DNA of 64,000 nt, from positions 126,486,920-126,550,919 of the forward strand of contig OY986438.1 of NCBI GenBank assembly GCA_963920525.1, read 5' to 3'. Positions within the stretch are counted from its first letter, which is position 1, and the number at the start of each line of letters is the position of its first letter. The notes below the pieces were generated by a model. It was not told the origin of the DNA and did no database searches. It was given only the letters and a program-made list of their open reading frames with translations. Positions 12,445 to 24,174 of this stretch are shown in pieces. The position numbers were made by a program, and so were the translations under genes. The DNA comes from Dichetophora obliterata. Lineage: Eukaryota; Arthropoda; Insecta; Diptera; Sciomyzidae.

Positions 12445-12489
<45 letters not shown>
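12445..12489 (+). repeat. (AC)n microsatellite
   Basis: An uninterrupted AC dinucleotide run of about 45 bases; likely polymorphic in length. Confidence 0.98.
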
Positions 12490-12493
<4 letters not shown>

Positions 12494-13402
12494 ATTTTTA
12501 ACACAGAATCAAGATATAAACCTAGCATTTTACCCACACATATACACTCACAGTTATTGGTGTTGAAGTTGCTGGCATGTTAAATAATAAATTTTCTGAG
12601 TGACTGTTAGCCGGCATCTTTCATAAGATGTGTTTTGTTTGAGCCGCTTAGGAATGAGCTACATATGCTCAAGAGGTATGGGAATCGAATTAAATATAAC
12701 ATCTGCATAACCAATTTAAATACTGCACTTACGTAAGTAATATTTTGTGCAGGGAATAAAAGCAGCAAATGTCCGTGTTTGTTTGTGTGCTTATGAATGC
12801 TTGTGGTACAGATTCAATAGTTTTGCTTTAAAAAAATTTATGCTTTTGCATCAATACAGCGCCTCATACATTGGACGACATGAGCAATTAGTTGAAATAT
12901 GCTGTACTGACAAATCAACTATGGCGCAAATTACGGTATCTGCGAGCTGCGTTAACTCAAATGTGCCATGACGTTGTTTGAAATAATATGTTTCCGATAT
13001 CAACAAGATATAGCACATTTACCATTAACACACTGACTTTGAGTTGCATAATGCGTGGATTTGTGTGGCAAATTTTTTAGTTAGTTGAGTTAGGTAGCGG
13101 TGAGTTGGGTAGTTTATTGAAATATGTGGTCTACACAGTCTGGCCCGAAATTTTTGCAATAATAAAAAGACATAAAGCTTAAAAATTTATTGAAAAATGT
13201 ATTATCAAAAATCAATTTCTTCATATTAATTAAATAAACAGGAAAAATAGATAAACTCACTTCTGTTCTGCTTAAAAAGTTGGGAAATGTTAACTTTAAG
13301 TGTGCTTCTACTTTTAAAATAGAAGACGTTGTTTATGTCATGGAATAAAGAATAATTACAAAAATAATTTGTTTACTGCGCCATTGCGTTACTTTTGCTA
13401 AA
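12490..13402. other. Unique-looking sequence without a gene
   Basis: Less A/T-extreme than its surroundings and free of recognised repeats. A 74-codon frame at 12747-12971 shows no domain. This could be ordinary intergenic or intronic host DNA. Confidence 0.4.
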
Positions 13403-13443
13403 CCCTCATCGGTCCCTCGAGAAATACACCTAATCGGTCCTAT

Positions 13444-13461
13444 TGTATGCGCGCGCATACA
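13444..13461. repeat. 18-bp perfect palindrome in the piggyBac left end
   Basis: TGTATGCGCGCGCATACA is its own reverse complement. Similar near-palindromes occupy 15063-15080 and 15244-15261 in the right end. Position and repetition suggest a subterminal protein-binding or hairpin-forming site. Confidence 0.85.
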
Positions 13462-13644
13462 CATATATTTTTAATTGTAAAAAAGCTAAAAAAATTAACA
13501 ACCATTTATGTTTTGTGATTTTTTATGTTTATTACTTTGTTTACTATCATATTAATACATTTGAACTTCATAAAGGTAGGTTTAGAATGAAATTAATTAG
13601 AATATTACATACATTAGTAAAAAAAATTGAGTTTTTAACTTTTG

Positions 13645-14899
13645 TCAATTATTTGCACATTTTTCGCATAAATTGAAATTATGTTCAGCACAAATGAAAT
13701 TTCACACTTTTCACAGCGTGTAGCAAAAAGATTTTTGTTATTTTTATATGTGCATATGTAGCATCGGCCTCGTTTTGATTTTCTTGGTAAATAGCGAATC
13801 TCCCGAATTCTTTGAATAACACTGGAAGCATCATCACTTTGAGGTTGTTTTTTACGTTTAGTGATCTGTTTTTCAACGAGATTCAATCCAATCTCCTCGA
13901 TAAAAAGACGACGACGAATATTATGGTTTATTTTAGAATTTTTCCAATTCGGGAACAATGCAATGAACGTCACGAATGCATTCAACGCACTAACATCAAG
14001 CATGTTACAAAATACTCTCATTGGCCACCGATTAACTTTTCGTTTGCATGGGTACGTAGCCACCATTTGATCCATAGTATCAACTCCATTCTTGGTTTTG
14101 TTGTAGTCTTCAATGATGTTAGGTTTCTTCTTTTCACTTTTTTCATTTATGCTGACAACATTGTGGTATGTACTGAGCAATGTCACAAATCGGTACCGGC
14201 GAGGAACATATGACAACATAACTACTTGCAATTTATGTTCATATACAACTTCTGTATGATAAATTGGCTTTTGACGCATGTCGAGTAGAACTGAAGAAAT
14301 TTCAGTCCTATTTTTCCTTATTATTCCCAAAATAGTCATGCAATTCGTATGTTAATCTTCTGCCAATTCATACGAAGTGAAAAAGTTGTCACGTTTCTGT
14401 CAGAAAGTCCTTCCACCAAATCCAAAACAACACGCCGTCCGAGATTACGTTCAGGAGTGTCATTACGATTCCGACCAACATAAATTTGTGTGTTGTATGC
14501 ATACCAGCTTTTTGAGTCGCATAGCACCCAAATTTTGATGCCATATTTCGCCGGCTTGGATGGAATATACTGGCGAAACGGACATCGCCCACAATACGGA
14601 ACTAACTGTTCATCTACGGTAATGTTTTTTCCTGGTGTGTATACAACTTTCAAATTATGATTCCATTATTATAAATATGAAAAATATTTATTTTCAGGAT
14701 TTACTGCATTTTCTTCTGCTAAATTTTGCTCAATTGGCTCAATGTCGTCTTCATCCGAATGCACGCTAACTTCACTTTCATCATTCTCCTCGTCTGATAA
14801 TGCAAAATCATCGTCACTATTGCACTGAGATTCGCTTTCCAAATCAAAATCCACTTCTAGTTCATCTCGCTGCCTTCTTTCACGTAAAACTCTATCCAT
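13645..14899 (-). pseudogene. piggyBac transposase, internally deleted and frameshifted
   Basis: The start at 14899 (MDRVLRERRQRDELEVDFD) opens a highly acidic leader of about 70 residues. The DNA-binding domain is missing: after NPENKY the next family-like text is VVYTPGKNITVDEQLVPY, so roughly 150 residues are gone. All three catalytic Asp positions can be found but in different frames: DEQL (14612-14614), DNFFTSYELAED (14388-14390, one frame over, followed by a TAA) and NGVDTMDQM in the frame that starts at 14339. The C-terminal Cys-rich finger (CYICTYKN, CEKC) needs one more frameshift, after which CAEHNFNLCEKC completes it and a stop falls at 13645-13647. It cannot make an active enzyme. 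Confidence 0.9.
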
Positions 14900-15279
14900 T
14901 TTTTATCAAATACTTCGAAACACAACCAAAATTTAAATAAATGCGCAAACAAACTTCACTTATGTATGTTCCAGAACAAACTGAATTTCATAAAACGAAA
15001 AAATAAGAGCGTGCTATAAATCCACACACAAAAATAAGCGGCAATTCCAGGTACCTGCTTTTGTGTATGCGCGCACATACACAGGGACCGATTCGTAACT
15101 ATACCTGCACAGGCAAATAAAGTAAGGGTACAAATTCAAAAACGCGTTTTTTTGGTTGTTAAGGCAAAATAATTCTACTTTGCAAAATACAAGGTCATTT
15201 TGCTGAACCGTTTTTATTTTATTCAAGGTTAAAGATCAAAATTGTATGCGTGCACATACAGGGGACCGATGAGGGTTAA

Positions 15280-15992
15280 ACATATGAATCACCGCAGTTA
15301 CACCGTAAAGTGCACTGGTAGATTGTTGGTGTGAATGGATAAGAAATTATCGACTTGCAAGAGCATTGTCGCACCCACTAATACAATTGTACACTTAAAT
15401 TTTTTTACTTTAAAAACTTGTTTTTTGCAAGTAGCCGTTGAATTATACTAAAATTTTATGAAGAATTTAAACTTAAGGCTGGTGTTAAAAGAGAGAATAC
15501 AATGTTCACGATTATATTCAAGAAAATTAAATAAGTTAAACATTTTAAATCGTATATTCAAAGTTCTTAAAGAAATCGATTTGTGTCAAAATTAATTAAG
15601 TTCAAATTTCTAACTTTACCTCATATTTGGATTTTGAAATAGAAGGGTTAGGTTTTGTTAAAAAACAATTTTATTAGAAGTTATGCAATTAAAAGTTTAT
15701 CTTTATTTTATTGAATATTATTGAAAATATTGCCTTATATTAAAAGATCCGTATAATTCTGCTTTGGTTTCGCTTAATTTTTCTTATAAGCTACTCAAAA
15801 AAGGTAAACTGCAGAATCTACCGCAGAGTGCTGATGATTTGATATAGCGTCCAATAAAGTAATGACAGTTTCTGCTGCTGGTTTTCTCTGCGAGCAACAA
15901 TGTCGTTGTAGGAAGCCATTGCCTCATGAGCATTTGATTATATAAATGCTGTAATAAAATCAAATCAAAGTTTTCACTCCATGATATTCAAC
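15280..15992. other. AT-rich stretch, nothing recognised
   Basis: No frame, tRNA or repeat identified between the piggyBac right junction and the hAT-like element. Confidence 0.5.
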
Positions 15993-16714
15993 TAGGGCTT
16001 CCAATTTCGGGATTTCGGTATTGATAATTCAGAATACCGGGATCCCGGATTAATTCAAGTTCAGAGATTAGCCCGGGATTTGCAAAATAGATAACAAACA
16101 ATTTTCTTTAACAAAAAAAAAAAAAAAAAAAAAAGAATTCGTATGTAAGGCATTCATACAAGGTTTTAATAAAAAATTGTCCAAAGGAATTAAAAAAAAC
16201 GCAGTTACTTAAATTTTTTATAAAAAGTTAATTTGTTTTATTTCTTTATATATATAAAGAACGGGAATATATATTTCAGTAAATTCATTTTTTCTGACAT
16301 AATAATACTAACATAAAAAGTTAAATTTTTTGATATCACCGAAGTCTTTAAACTGTTAATTATCCGCAAAATATTAAAGCATCTAAGGTGTCATTCACCA
16401 GGCTTGATCGAATTTTGGTCGCAAAATTTCCAGCCGAAGAGAAACATCTTTCGGACTTAACACTAGTAGGCGGAATTGTTATCAAATAATCATATGCTTG
16501 TTGAAGCAGGTTACCGCGAGTGCCACCATTTAAATATATTTTTATTTCATTTTCTAAAATTTAAGGTAAATTTATATTTTTTTAAAAGTTTTTACTTGAA
16601 TGTCAAATTAAAGTCTTGCATTTTTGATTCCCGAAAATATCGGGATTTTAAGCTTTATAATCCCGGTACTGTCGGGACTGGAAATAGTCCGAGGTCCCGG
16701 GATTGGAAGCCTGA
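15993..16714 (-). mobile_element. hAT-family element with transposase tail remnant, copy 1
   Basis: The ends read TAGGGCTTCCAATTTCGGGA and, inverted, TCAGGCTTCCAATCCCGGGA. They are flanked by TATTCAAC (15985-15992) and TAGTTAAC (16715-16722), an 8-bp target duplication with two mismatches, as expected for hAT. Subterminal regions are dense in CCGGGATCCCGG-like palindromes. On the minus strand at about 16428-16454 a reading segment gives SERCFSSAG, preceded by TIPPTSVK; this is the conserved C-terminal dimerisation motif of hAT transposases. The rest of the gene is not present. Related copies lie at 38060-38550 and, by end sequence, at 53077-54287. Confidence 0.85.
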
Positions 16715-16722
16715 TAGTTAAC

Positions 16723-17558
16723 CAAACAGTGAAGTTTTTTTACTTTAATTTCCGTTTTACGAAATTTGTTTTTTCAGTTTATACCTCATTCGGTGTAATA
16801 AAAAGAATGGAATCCATAAAAATTAACTCTGCACTTTTTTTAAGTCTTAGCCAAACAACCTTACAAAATATTCGCACCTTGTAAATAAAATAAACGCAAC
16901 AGTGTTACACAAATACACACACACACACACACATCCCCTCTACCGCCTTCACTTTGAACAGAACAAAAACACATCTATAAAAAAGCCCTCTTATTGCACA
17001 TTTCGAACTCTTAAAGAAAATCTCGTTTATGGCATTGCCAATAGATTCATCAATCTTCTGAATGTATTCTTAACGTGTGCCCTACCTCCTTCGTGCTGTT
17101 AGCAACAACAGCATAAGATGACGAGGGTAGGAGAGCCTTTAAATCGACGTCAAATGTGCACGTAGAGTGATTGAATTAGTGAAGGATTTAAAAAGTTTGG
17201 CAAAAGTTTTTCGCAAAAGTCCAAAGTGAGAAGAAATAACAACAAAAATTGAATCTGAACTTTTTATGCTTTTTAATTTTGGGTAACTATAATTTAAGTG
17301 GAGCTGAGCAAAAAAAAAAACCTTAATTTATTATTTATGTGCTAAAGTTTTAAGAAGCAGTTTAACATTTATTTAAACAATTAAATTCTTATTAAATTAT
17401 AAAATAAAGAAATGAATTTTTATTTTTGGAGCAATTAAGAACAAAAGAAAAGATATGTATTTCAAATCTGCGAAATATATAAAAAAAGGTAACATTAATC
17501 AAGGCTAGTTCTTGTTAGTCTAAGTTCAGTTCTTTAAATACAGGTTATTAGTTATGGT
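16723..17558. other. Intervening sequence with a short (AC)n run
   Basis: An (AC) run occupies about 16914-16932. No gene, domain or terminal repeat seen. Confidence 0.5.
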
Positions 17559-18186
17559 CAGGGCTCGGATTTTGATAACCTAAAGAACTGCAAAAAATTA
17601 TCTAAAAATTGACAAAAATTACTTTAAAACTGCAGAAAATGATCTAAAAACTGACAAAAATTACCTTAAAAAACAAACAAAAAATTAACTTAAAAATAAA
17701 CATTACTAAATTAAAATTTATTTTATACTAGCATAACCTGAGTTTTTATATAACACTTTTTACATTGTTCTACATGCCCTTTCCTCAGTTTCACTACGCG
17801 CAGAGCTTTTTTTCACCGAAGTCTATAAACAAAGCTACTCCTTTTTCGAGAGTTATGTTTTTAATTGAAGAGACTCTAGTGTTAAAGGAATATAATTTAA
17901 AATTGGAATTATTACATTTTTTAGTACGATCAAAAAAATTATTTAAAAATTACATTAAAAATGACCTAAAAACCCGAAAAATGCTATACAAATTAAAAAC
18001 GTCCAAAAATAACAAAAAAATAACTTAAAAATTTCTAAACATGACCAAATAATGCAATAAGTCTAGTAAAAATGACCTGAAAATTAAAAACTATGAAAAA
18101 TGACGATAAATAGACGTTTTAAATTAGCAGGAAATGTCTTAAAAGCAGCAGAAAAAAGATGAAATGTCATCGAAATTCTAGCCTTG
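17559..18186. mobile_element. hAT-like MITE built of degenerate ~35-bp units
   Basis: The left end reads CAGGGCTCGGATTTTGAT and the inverted right end CAAGGCTAGAATTTCGAT. The flanks GTTATGGT (17551-17558) and GTTATGAC (18187-18194) match at 6 of 8 positions, the size of a hAT duplication. The interior repeats a loose unit such as CTGCAGAAAATGATCTAAAA followed by CTGACAAAAATTAC many times and carries no transposase. Inverted ends and flank match agree, but all are diverged, so this is an old copy. Confidence 0.6.
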
Positions 18187-18416
18187 GTTATGACAGACAT
18201 TTGTTAAAACATTTTTTTAAACTTTAAATCAATGAAAACCAGGCATATTTTTCGAAGAGATCTTACGTTTTCTTCGCCAATTGTAAATTAAGTCACTTTA
18301 AAATCAAACAAGTAAACTAACTCAATAAATTGAGTTGATCGCACCAATAGAGGACTTTAAATTTTTTTTTAGACTAAACCAACGCTCAGGGGATGGCTCC
18401 AATAAATGCGTAAGCA

Positions 18417-19213
18417 TTATGTTGATTCGAAAGATGGGTGATAGTTAGTTGGAGGGTGGATAGATGAAGTAGTGTCGGTGAATATTTGTTTTAAATTTGC
18501 ACAGCTCAAAACTGCCGGGAAACATGCTCGCAAGGAGACTATTCCACAACTTAACCGTGCGACTAAAGAACGAATTATCACGGTAATGCGAGGTTCTATT
18601 AGACATCGATGCAATGGTAAAGGGTTGGGCTTGGACAGCTGCCCGAGTGGACCTGGGAACATACGAGCTTGTGGCGTCAGGCCATGTATCTCCCTTGAAC
18701 ACTTCCCATGGTAATACTGATACAGAAGGCTTAGGCAACCAACATTGCGTCGATGCCCAAGAGAGTTGAGAGAGGATGAAATATTTTCATCCCCTATCAA
18801 ATATATCGCACGACTTTGAATTCGATCCAGAAGCTCCATATAAGATCTTGAAGCCCCTGCCCAAATGTGCGAATAGTACTCCATTTTCGGTCTAATATAT
18901 GAGGTGTCATGCGAAGATCAGCTGAGGTGAAATATTTTTTGCACCTTTTTAAAAAACTTGCCCACTTCTTTCGACACATCGAAAAAATGATCATTCCAAT
19001 GAAGATCAGATTTGATCGATATGCCCAAAACTTCAAGAGCGGCTGATTTCACAAGGTCCACATCATTCATATTGAGGGGTGCTAAGGGGCAATCAATCCA
19101 TTTGTGGGTTATCAGGCAGCACTGAGTCTTGCTTGCATTGAACTCTACTCTTTTAGCAAGATCCCACTCGGAGATGTTTTGTAGATCATTTAGGAGTGTG
19201 TCATTCATATTTT
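18417..19213 (-). pseudogene. LINE reverse transcriptase, C-terminal part (Jockey/CR1-like)
   Basis: From about 19208 the minus strand reads FNASKTQCCLITHK, LGISIKSDLHWNDHF and GKFFKKVQKIFHLS, then after frameshifts KMEYYSHIWAGASRSYMELL, DRIQSRAIYLIGDENI and LGHRRNVGCLSLLYQYYHGKC. Near 18560 it reads the RDNSFFSRTVKLWNSLLAS block in yet another frame, ending by about 18440. This order (conserved Asn/Lys after the YADD box, then the thumb with the IWAGA block and a terminal FFxRTxxLWNSL block) is the end of the RT of Jockey/CR1-type non-LTR retrotransposons. The catalytic palm lies upstream and is absent, so this is a 5'-truncated, multiply frameshifted copy. Confidence 0.85.
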
Positions 19214-19436
19214 GCCTTTTTCACAAAGTCTATTGGATATAATTTTAAAACCTCAAGTAAATTAAATCACTTGATTCAGTAAGTTCAGACATGAAATCAA
19301 TTGATCCCATAAATAATTTGGGCCACTTTAGTTTTTTCACCTATAAAAAAATTCGAGTCAGCTAATTTATTTTACCAAATTTAATCCTTTGAGTTTATTA
19401 AGCCAACTGAGCTTATTGTGTCAGTAAATCACAGTG

Positions 19437-19665
19437 AGCCGGTTAGTTGTGGTGGTAAAAGTGCTTTGTTCGTAAAAAGCAGCAATAGAACGGGTTCAAA
19501 TCTGATCAGTGATTATGTTTTTTTTCATTGAATTTATACTTCCGTTTGACAGTTACCTTTTCTGAAGACAATGGCAATCTTCAGAGAGTAAAATCTGCCA
19601 CGAAAACCTTCTTGACAACCATAAGTCGTTTGGAGTCGGCATAAAAATCGTAGGTCCAGTTTTAT
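19437..19665 (+). mobile_element. tRNA-derived SINE, copy B
   Basis: A tRNA-like head with B box GGTTCAAATCT at 19493-19503 is followed by a T run. Then comes TCTGCCACGAAAACCTTCTT, shared with copy A, and AGTCGTTTGGAGTCGGCATA, shared with copy C. It ends with AAATCGTAGGTCC. It abuts the 5' side of the LINE fragment at 18417-19213. Confidence 0.75.
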
Positions 19666-20926
19666 CATAGCCTAATGGAGAGAATTGAGCTAATTTTTTT
19701 ATTTTAGTGAATTGGTATAGATATCAAAATTTCAATAAATAAGCCATTGGCACAAACTCCGATATGAACTTTAGAATACTCTTAAAATATTAGTAGAATT
19801 TTTAATTTATTTTAAATTTAATAGTAAAAAACCACTTCTACACAATTGCTTGCAATAAACAGCTTATGACAGCTTTCATTTAGTTATCCTGAAAAAACTC
19901 TGCATAACTTCTTCCTATGCAAATTAATTTTTAATATTCTATTAAAAAGGAAACGCTCCCCATCAGAAATTTTGTGAACTCATCAAGAACGCATACAAGA
20001 ACGCAATTTTCGAACGAGCACAAAACTTTGCCACACAGCTTGCTAATCGGCTTATATTATTACATTATTACAGCTCACTAATTTATGCTTTATGGAATAA
20101 AATCAAAAATACGCACACCTAAGCTATCGATGAATATTGCAAAATCTGCTGAAACTCATTTTATTAGCTTCTTTTTATATTTTGAATTTTTTATAATCAT
20201 CGCTGATGTATCTTAATCGCATCATCGGCAAAAATTTTTGAATTCTAAGCCGAAAAAAGTTTGCTTTGTATTTAATATTTTTATTTTATTTAATATTTCT
20301 TGCCTCTCAATCAAGCGTATTTATGCGAATTTTGCATGTTCTAGTGATTTTTCTTTACAATTTTTAATAATTTCAGTTTCCTTGCACTGTTTGGCATTTC
20401 CTCTGCTGATATAAAAAATAAAAATTTTTTTTTTTCCTCTTCAATTCATGTCAAGTTTATTTATATTTCTGTATTCAAAGTTGAAAGAAGATTTAACATA
20501 AGAAAATTCATTCATATGAAAATAAAATGTAAGAAAAGAAAATATATGTATATAAAGTTAACTGTAACAGCTTTCGGTGTGCTTCAGTGCTTTCCATGTT
20601 TTAAGTGCAGATTTTCACTGTCATGAGTTGCTAGGAAAATGCAGATGTGCAGAAACGAAGCTTTATTTTTTGTAATGCAAGTTTTTTGCAGAAAATTGTA
20701 CGAGTAGGAATTTTTTCTTATATCAATGTTAATGTTCAAGTTCAGAGGTAAATTTTGAAACACGTCACAATAAGATTTTATTTATGTTTTTGTTGCAAAA
20801 GCATCAAGGTTAGTTGTAAAAAATTTCACTTATGTAGAAAAAAGTAATAAACTGGTTGTTTCGAATAAGAAAGAAAGTAAGATCATCTTCTCTTCATTAA
20901 TCAAGATTTCTCACATTTTTTTGCCA
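19666..20926. other. AT-rich stretch, nothing recognised
   Basis: Only short frames without domains; no inverted repeats or RNA genes noticed. Confidence 0.5.
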
Positions 20927-20935
20927 TTCATTATT

Positions 20936-21050
20936 GGCTCTATGAAATAAGGCCAATATGAAACATTTCTATTTATGAAATTTCGTTTTTGGGGCCTTAT
21001 TTCGTTTTTGTTTTGGGGCCTTATTTCCTGGGGCCTTATTTCATAGAGCC
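20936..21050. mobile_element. 115-bp MITE with perfect 9-bp target duplication
   Basis: The element starts GGCTCTATGAAATAAGGCC and ends with the exact reverse complement, a perfect 19-bp terminal repeat. TTCATTATT is present at 20927-20935 and again at 21051-21059, a perfect 9-bp target duplication. Inside, GGGGCCTTATTTC is repeated three times in tandem (about 20993, 21015 and 21030), so the right arm is triplicated and the whole could fold in several registers. Nine-base duplications are typical of Mutator-like elements. It has no coding capacity. The perfect flank match suggests recent insertion compared with its neighbours. Confidence 0.9.
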
Positions 21051-21285
21051 TTCATTATTTAATGCAAAATCATTTTTTTTTGTAAATTTTTTATTTCATA
21101 ATCAACATATTTGCTTATTTCATAAATATAAACAAGACAAAAAAATTTTATATTCTTGCAAATATTATAATATATTCTAGAGGCATCTCAAAATAAACAA
21201 TTAATAAAGAGAATGATTTTAATTAGTATTCACCACATTATGAGTTTGGGGGTGATAGAATGCAGAATTGCAGTTCAGAAATAAT

Positions 21286-21674
21286 AGGGTATTCACGGAT
21301 TGATGTGAAACGCAGTTGTGACGATGAGAAAATGCAAGGTTGCGATCTATTGCATCTTTCCTAGAACAAACACATTACAAGCAATTTTGCAATGGAATTT
21401 CGCACTACTCAAATCTATTGCAAGAACGCTCCAGCAGTAATGTTAAACAACTGAGTCATGTTTTGGTTGTTTTCAAACATAGTTGCCACCTGGGCTAAAC
21501 TTTAAAAGGGTTTAGTTCTTACTTTGGTTGGAAGTAAGGTGGCAATATATTTACAATTCATACTATTAACAGAGTTGCAACACTGGAGTTGCATCATTTA
21601 TTTTTACGCATGAGTGCGAAAAATATCTTTTATTTTAACATTTAATCAATTCAAATCAACCCGTGATTACCCCT
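21286..21674. mobile_element. Inverted-repeat element (AGGGTATTCAC ends)
   Basis: The left end AGGGTATTCACGGATTGAT pairs with the inverted right end AGGGGTAATCACGGGTTGAT. No convincing target duplication is visible. A similar AAGGGTATTCAC end occurs in the nested element at 53286-53664, suggesting a shared family. The interior is non-coding. Confidence 0.5.
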
Positions 21675-23364
21675 TATGAATATACAGTGATCTTCGCTTA
21701 ATTACGCCCCACTTAATTGGATTCCCCATTTAACTGAGCTTTAAAGAAAGCAAACTTAATATTCTATAGGAAAGGCACATAATTTTTCCTGTTTAAATGC
21801 GCCCCGCTTAATCGGCTTCTCTGGTACGTCGGGCTGATAAATTTTAAGAATTTTGTAAAATTAATACAAAAAATCCCGGTTAAAAGAGCACAAAACTAAA
21901 AAAAAAAAGAAAAACGCAAAAAAAATAAAAATACCCTTATAATGTATAAAATTGCCCTTTTGCCCTTATGCAATTGAAAGGAATAACATGACTAAGACAT
22001 AATCGATGAAGTTTTACTTTCAGCAGTTTCGAATGGAGATATGGACACAAACGAAGAAGCCTATTTTATTGAAAAAACCTAATCTTTTCCAGATGCATTC
22101 AATTCTTTGAATACACTTTGAAAATTTTAAATAAGTCACGATAAATTTATAACCGAACTGGAAAGTATGGAAAAGTATATTGTGCAAAAATTTTGCAACA
22201 AGAACATTCAAACTAAATCACAGATTTTTTATGTAAAAATTAATTTTATTTTCGAGCGTACGTTACGTGAAAAGTTTCTCTATATGTTTTGTGTATATGT
22301 GAGTAGCATTAAAAAATAACGGAATGTGACGTTTCCTTTTATTGTGTTTTTTTTAAAACGTGATGTTTATATCTATTTCCTTTTAAATTTCATATTTAAA
22401 ACATAAGTAATGTATTAATATACATACATTAATTTTAGTTCCAAGTTTAAAACAAAACCCGATTTATTGGGTTTCTTAAGTGGGTCAGCATCTCAGCTAA
22501 GTAGGATTCTCGAAGTTGAAAATGCAGCATTTAAGTTGACGCAATTAAATGGTGATCACTGCATTTTGTTTTTGAGAAAAGAATTTTTACCGTATTGGCA
22601 AAATAAATTAAATTGTAAAAGTACATTACTTTGGTATTTACAGAATATATTAGCTGTTAAATGCTCGTATTTTGTTAAATCTATTTACTTTTTTTAATAA
22701 CAAGTTTATCAGAAATTAGTTAACCTATTTATAAAAATTGCAACTTTTCAAATTGTAGTTTCAACTTTTTGTTCAATTAATTGAATTTATATTTTGAAAT
22801 AAATTCAGATCAAGCTATCATAAATTCTACTCTTACCAAGTAAGACACCGCTACGAAATAACGTATCGATAAATGTTGTTCTTCAAAATTAGTATGATAA
22901 TTAATTTTGAATAATAAGAAATTATATTTAAATTTGTGAATTTTTCATTCTTTAAGCTATGAACTATTTTCCTAATAATTTCTCTTCACTGAGGAAGGAG
23001 TCTTCTTGAGCTGGGGAAGCCTATCTTTCGGAGTAACCTTAATATAAAAAAAAACTTTGTCATTTTTTTAAAATACACATACATATTTTACATAAAGCGT
23101 AATTTTTTAAGTTTTAACGCTTGGGTTTTAAGTGATTGTGTGATTTCGAAGATTCAAACGAGTTTTGAAAAAGTTACAGAATAGTTTACACCAGCGATGC
23201 CCATGAAAATTATTTGTAGAGTGCAAAAACAACAACAGCAACAACAAAAAACAACAGCAAAAAATTTTTATATCTAAATGCAACAACAAATTACTAATAA
23301 AACGAGTGCTGGCAGAGTCCACGACAACGAACTTATGTATATGTACACTGTAAAAATAATTAGT
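21675..23364. other. Sequence with a pogo-like end but no gene
   Basis: At 21686 the text CAGTGATCTTCGCTTAATTACG, preceded by TA, resembles the terminal repeat of pogo/Tc1-type elements, followed by further CTTAAT repeats up to about 21835. I found no matching right end. A 76-codon frame at 22467-22697 shows no domain. Confidence 0.35.
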
Positions 23365-23850
23365 CAAGTAGTTCCAAATGCTTCGGTTTTTTGCTAGTCA
23401 GGACACATTCTGATCTACGCGGACTAAAGCATGTAGGTTTTCAGATATCCTTTTTTTTATTTTTTGTTTATGATTTTTAATTTTTTTTTATTTTTTTTAT
23501 GTTTTTTGTGAATTTTTTATAATTATACATTTTTTTATTTTTTGATTTAATAATAATTTTTATTTACTTTAACTTTAATTTTGTATATTTTATTAGTATT
23601 ATATGCAAGTATTTCCAAATGCTTCAGTTTTTTGCTAGTCAGAATATATTCTGATCTACGCAGATAAAAGCGTGGAGGTTTTCAGATATCCTTTTTTATT
23701 TTTTGTTTATAATTTTTAATTTTTTGTTTGTTGCTTTTTTTTCTTTTTTATTTTTTTTTTTTGTGAATTTTTTATAATTATACATTTTTTTATGTTTTAA
23801 TCTTATAATAATTTTTATTTTCTTTAACTTTAATTTTGTATATTTTTTAT
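23365..23850. repeat. Two-copy tandem duplication, 241-bp period
   Basis: The block beginning CAAGTAGTTCCAAATGCTTC at 23365 recurs at 23606 with about 10 percent change, including TTTTTTGCTAGTCAG, ATTCTGATCTACGC and TTTTCAGATATCC, each followed by the same long T-rich tail ending ACTTTAATTTTGTATATTTT. No coding sense; the T-rich tails probably promoted the duplication. Confidence 0.85.
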
Positions 23851-24174
23851 TATCTTACTGTTTTAATATTAACTAAACTGTTATATTATTAAGATTAAAA
23901 TCTTTGTAATATTTTTTTATCTATGAAAAATAAACAAACTCCCCGTTTTCCGCAAATTATTTTCTTGCCATTTTTCAAGGGTAATAACCCCTATAAAAAA
24001 TTCATTTTGATGCAATATAAAAAAGTAGCCACCTGCACATATTCAGCAATTTTTTTCGCACCACGAAAAATTTAAGAATACGACGCATGCTGTTAACGTC
24101 TACAATGCAAATGGCAAAAGCAGTGCAAAACAGCGGCGATCGATGGTTCGAAAGAACAAAAACAATAACATTAA

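Larger units (their letters stand above)
13403..15275 (-). mobile_element. piggyBac-family transposon with palindromic subterminal repeats, internally deleted
   Basis: Both ends start CCCTCATCGGTCCC when read inward (13403-13416 and the complement of 15262-15275), a perfect 14-bp terminal repeat. The right flank is TTAA (15276-15279); the left flank is TAAA (13399-13402), so one copy of the target site has mutated. The motif CGGTCC/GGACCG appears a second time inside each end (about 13434 and 15085). Next to these inner copies lie near-perfect palindromes: TGTATGCGCGCGCATACA at 13444-13461 and TGTATGCGCGCACATACA at 15063-15080; a third, TGTATGCGTGCACATACA, abuts the right end at 15244-15261. 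At 1873 bp the element is shorter than usual because the transposase gene has lost its middle. Confidence 0.88.

Noticed and set aside
12747..12971. 74-codon frame considered as an exon
   Set aside because: No domain, no convincing splice signals and no supporting neighbour.
22467..22697. 76-codon frame near a pogo-like end
   Set aside because: No pogo transposase motif or CENP-B-type helix could be recognised, and no right terminal repeat was found.
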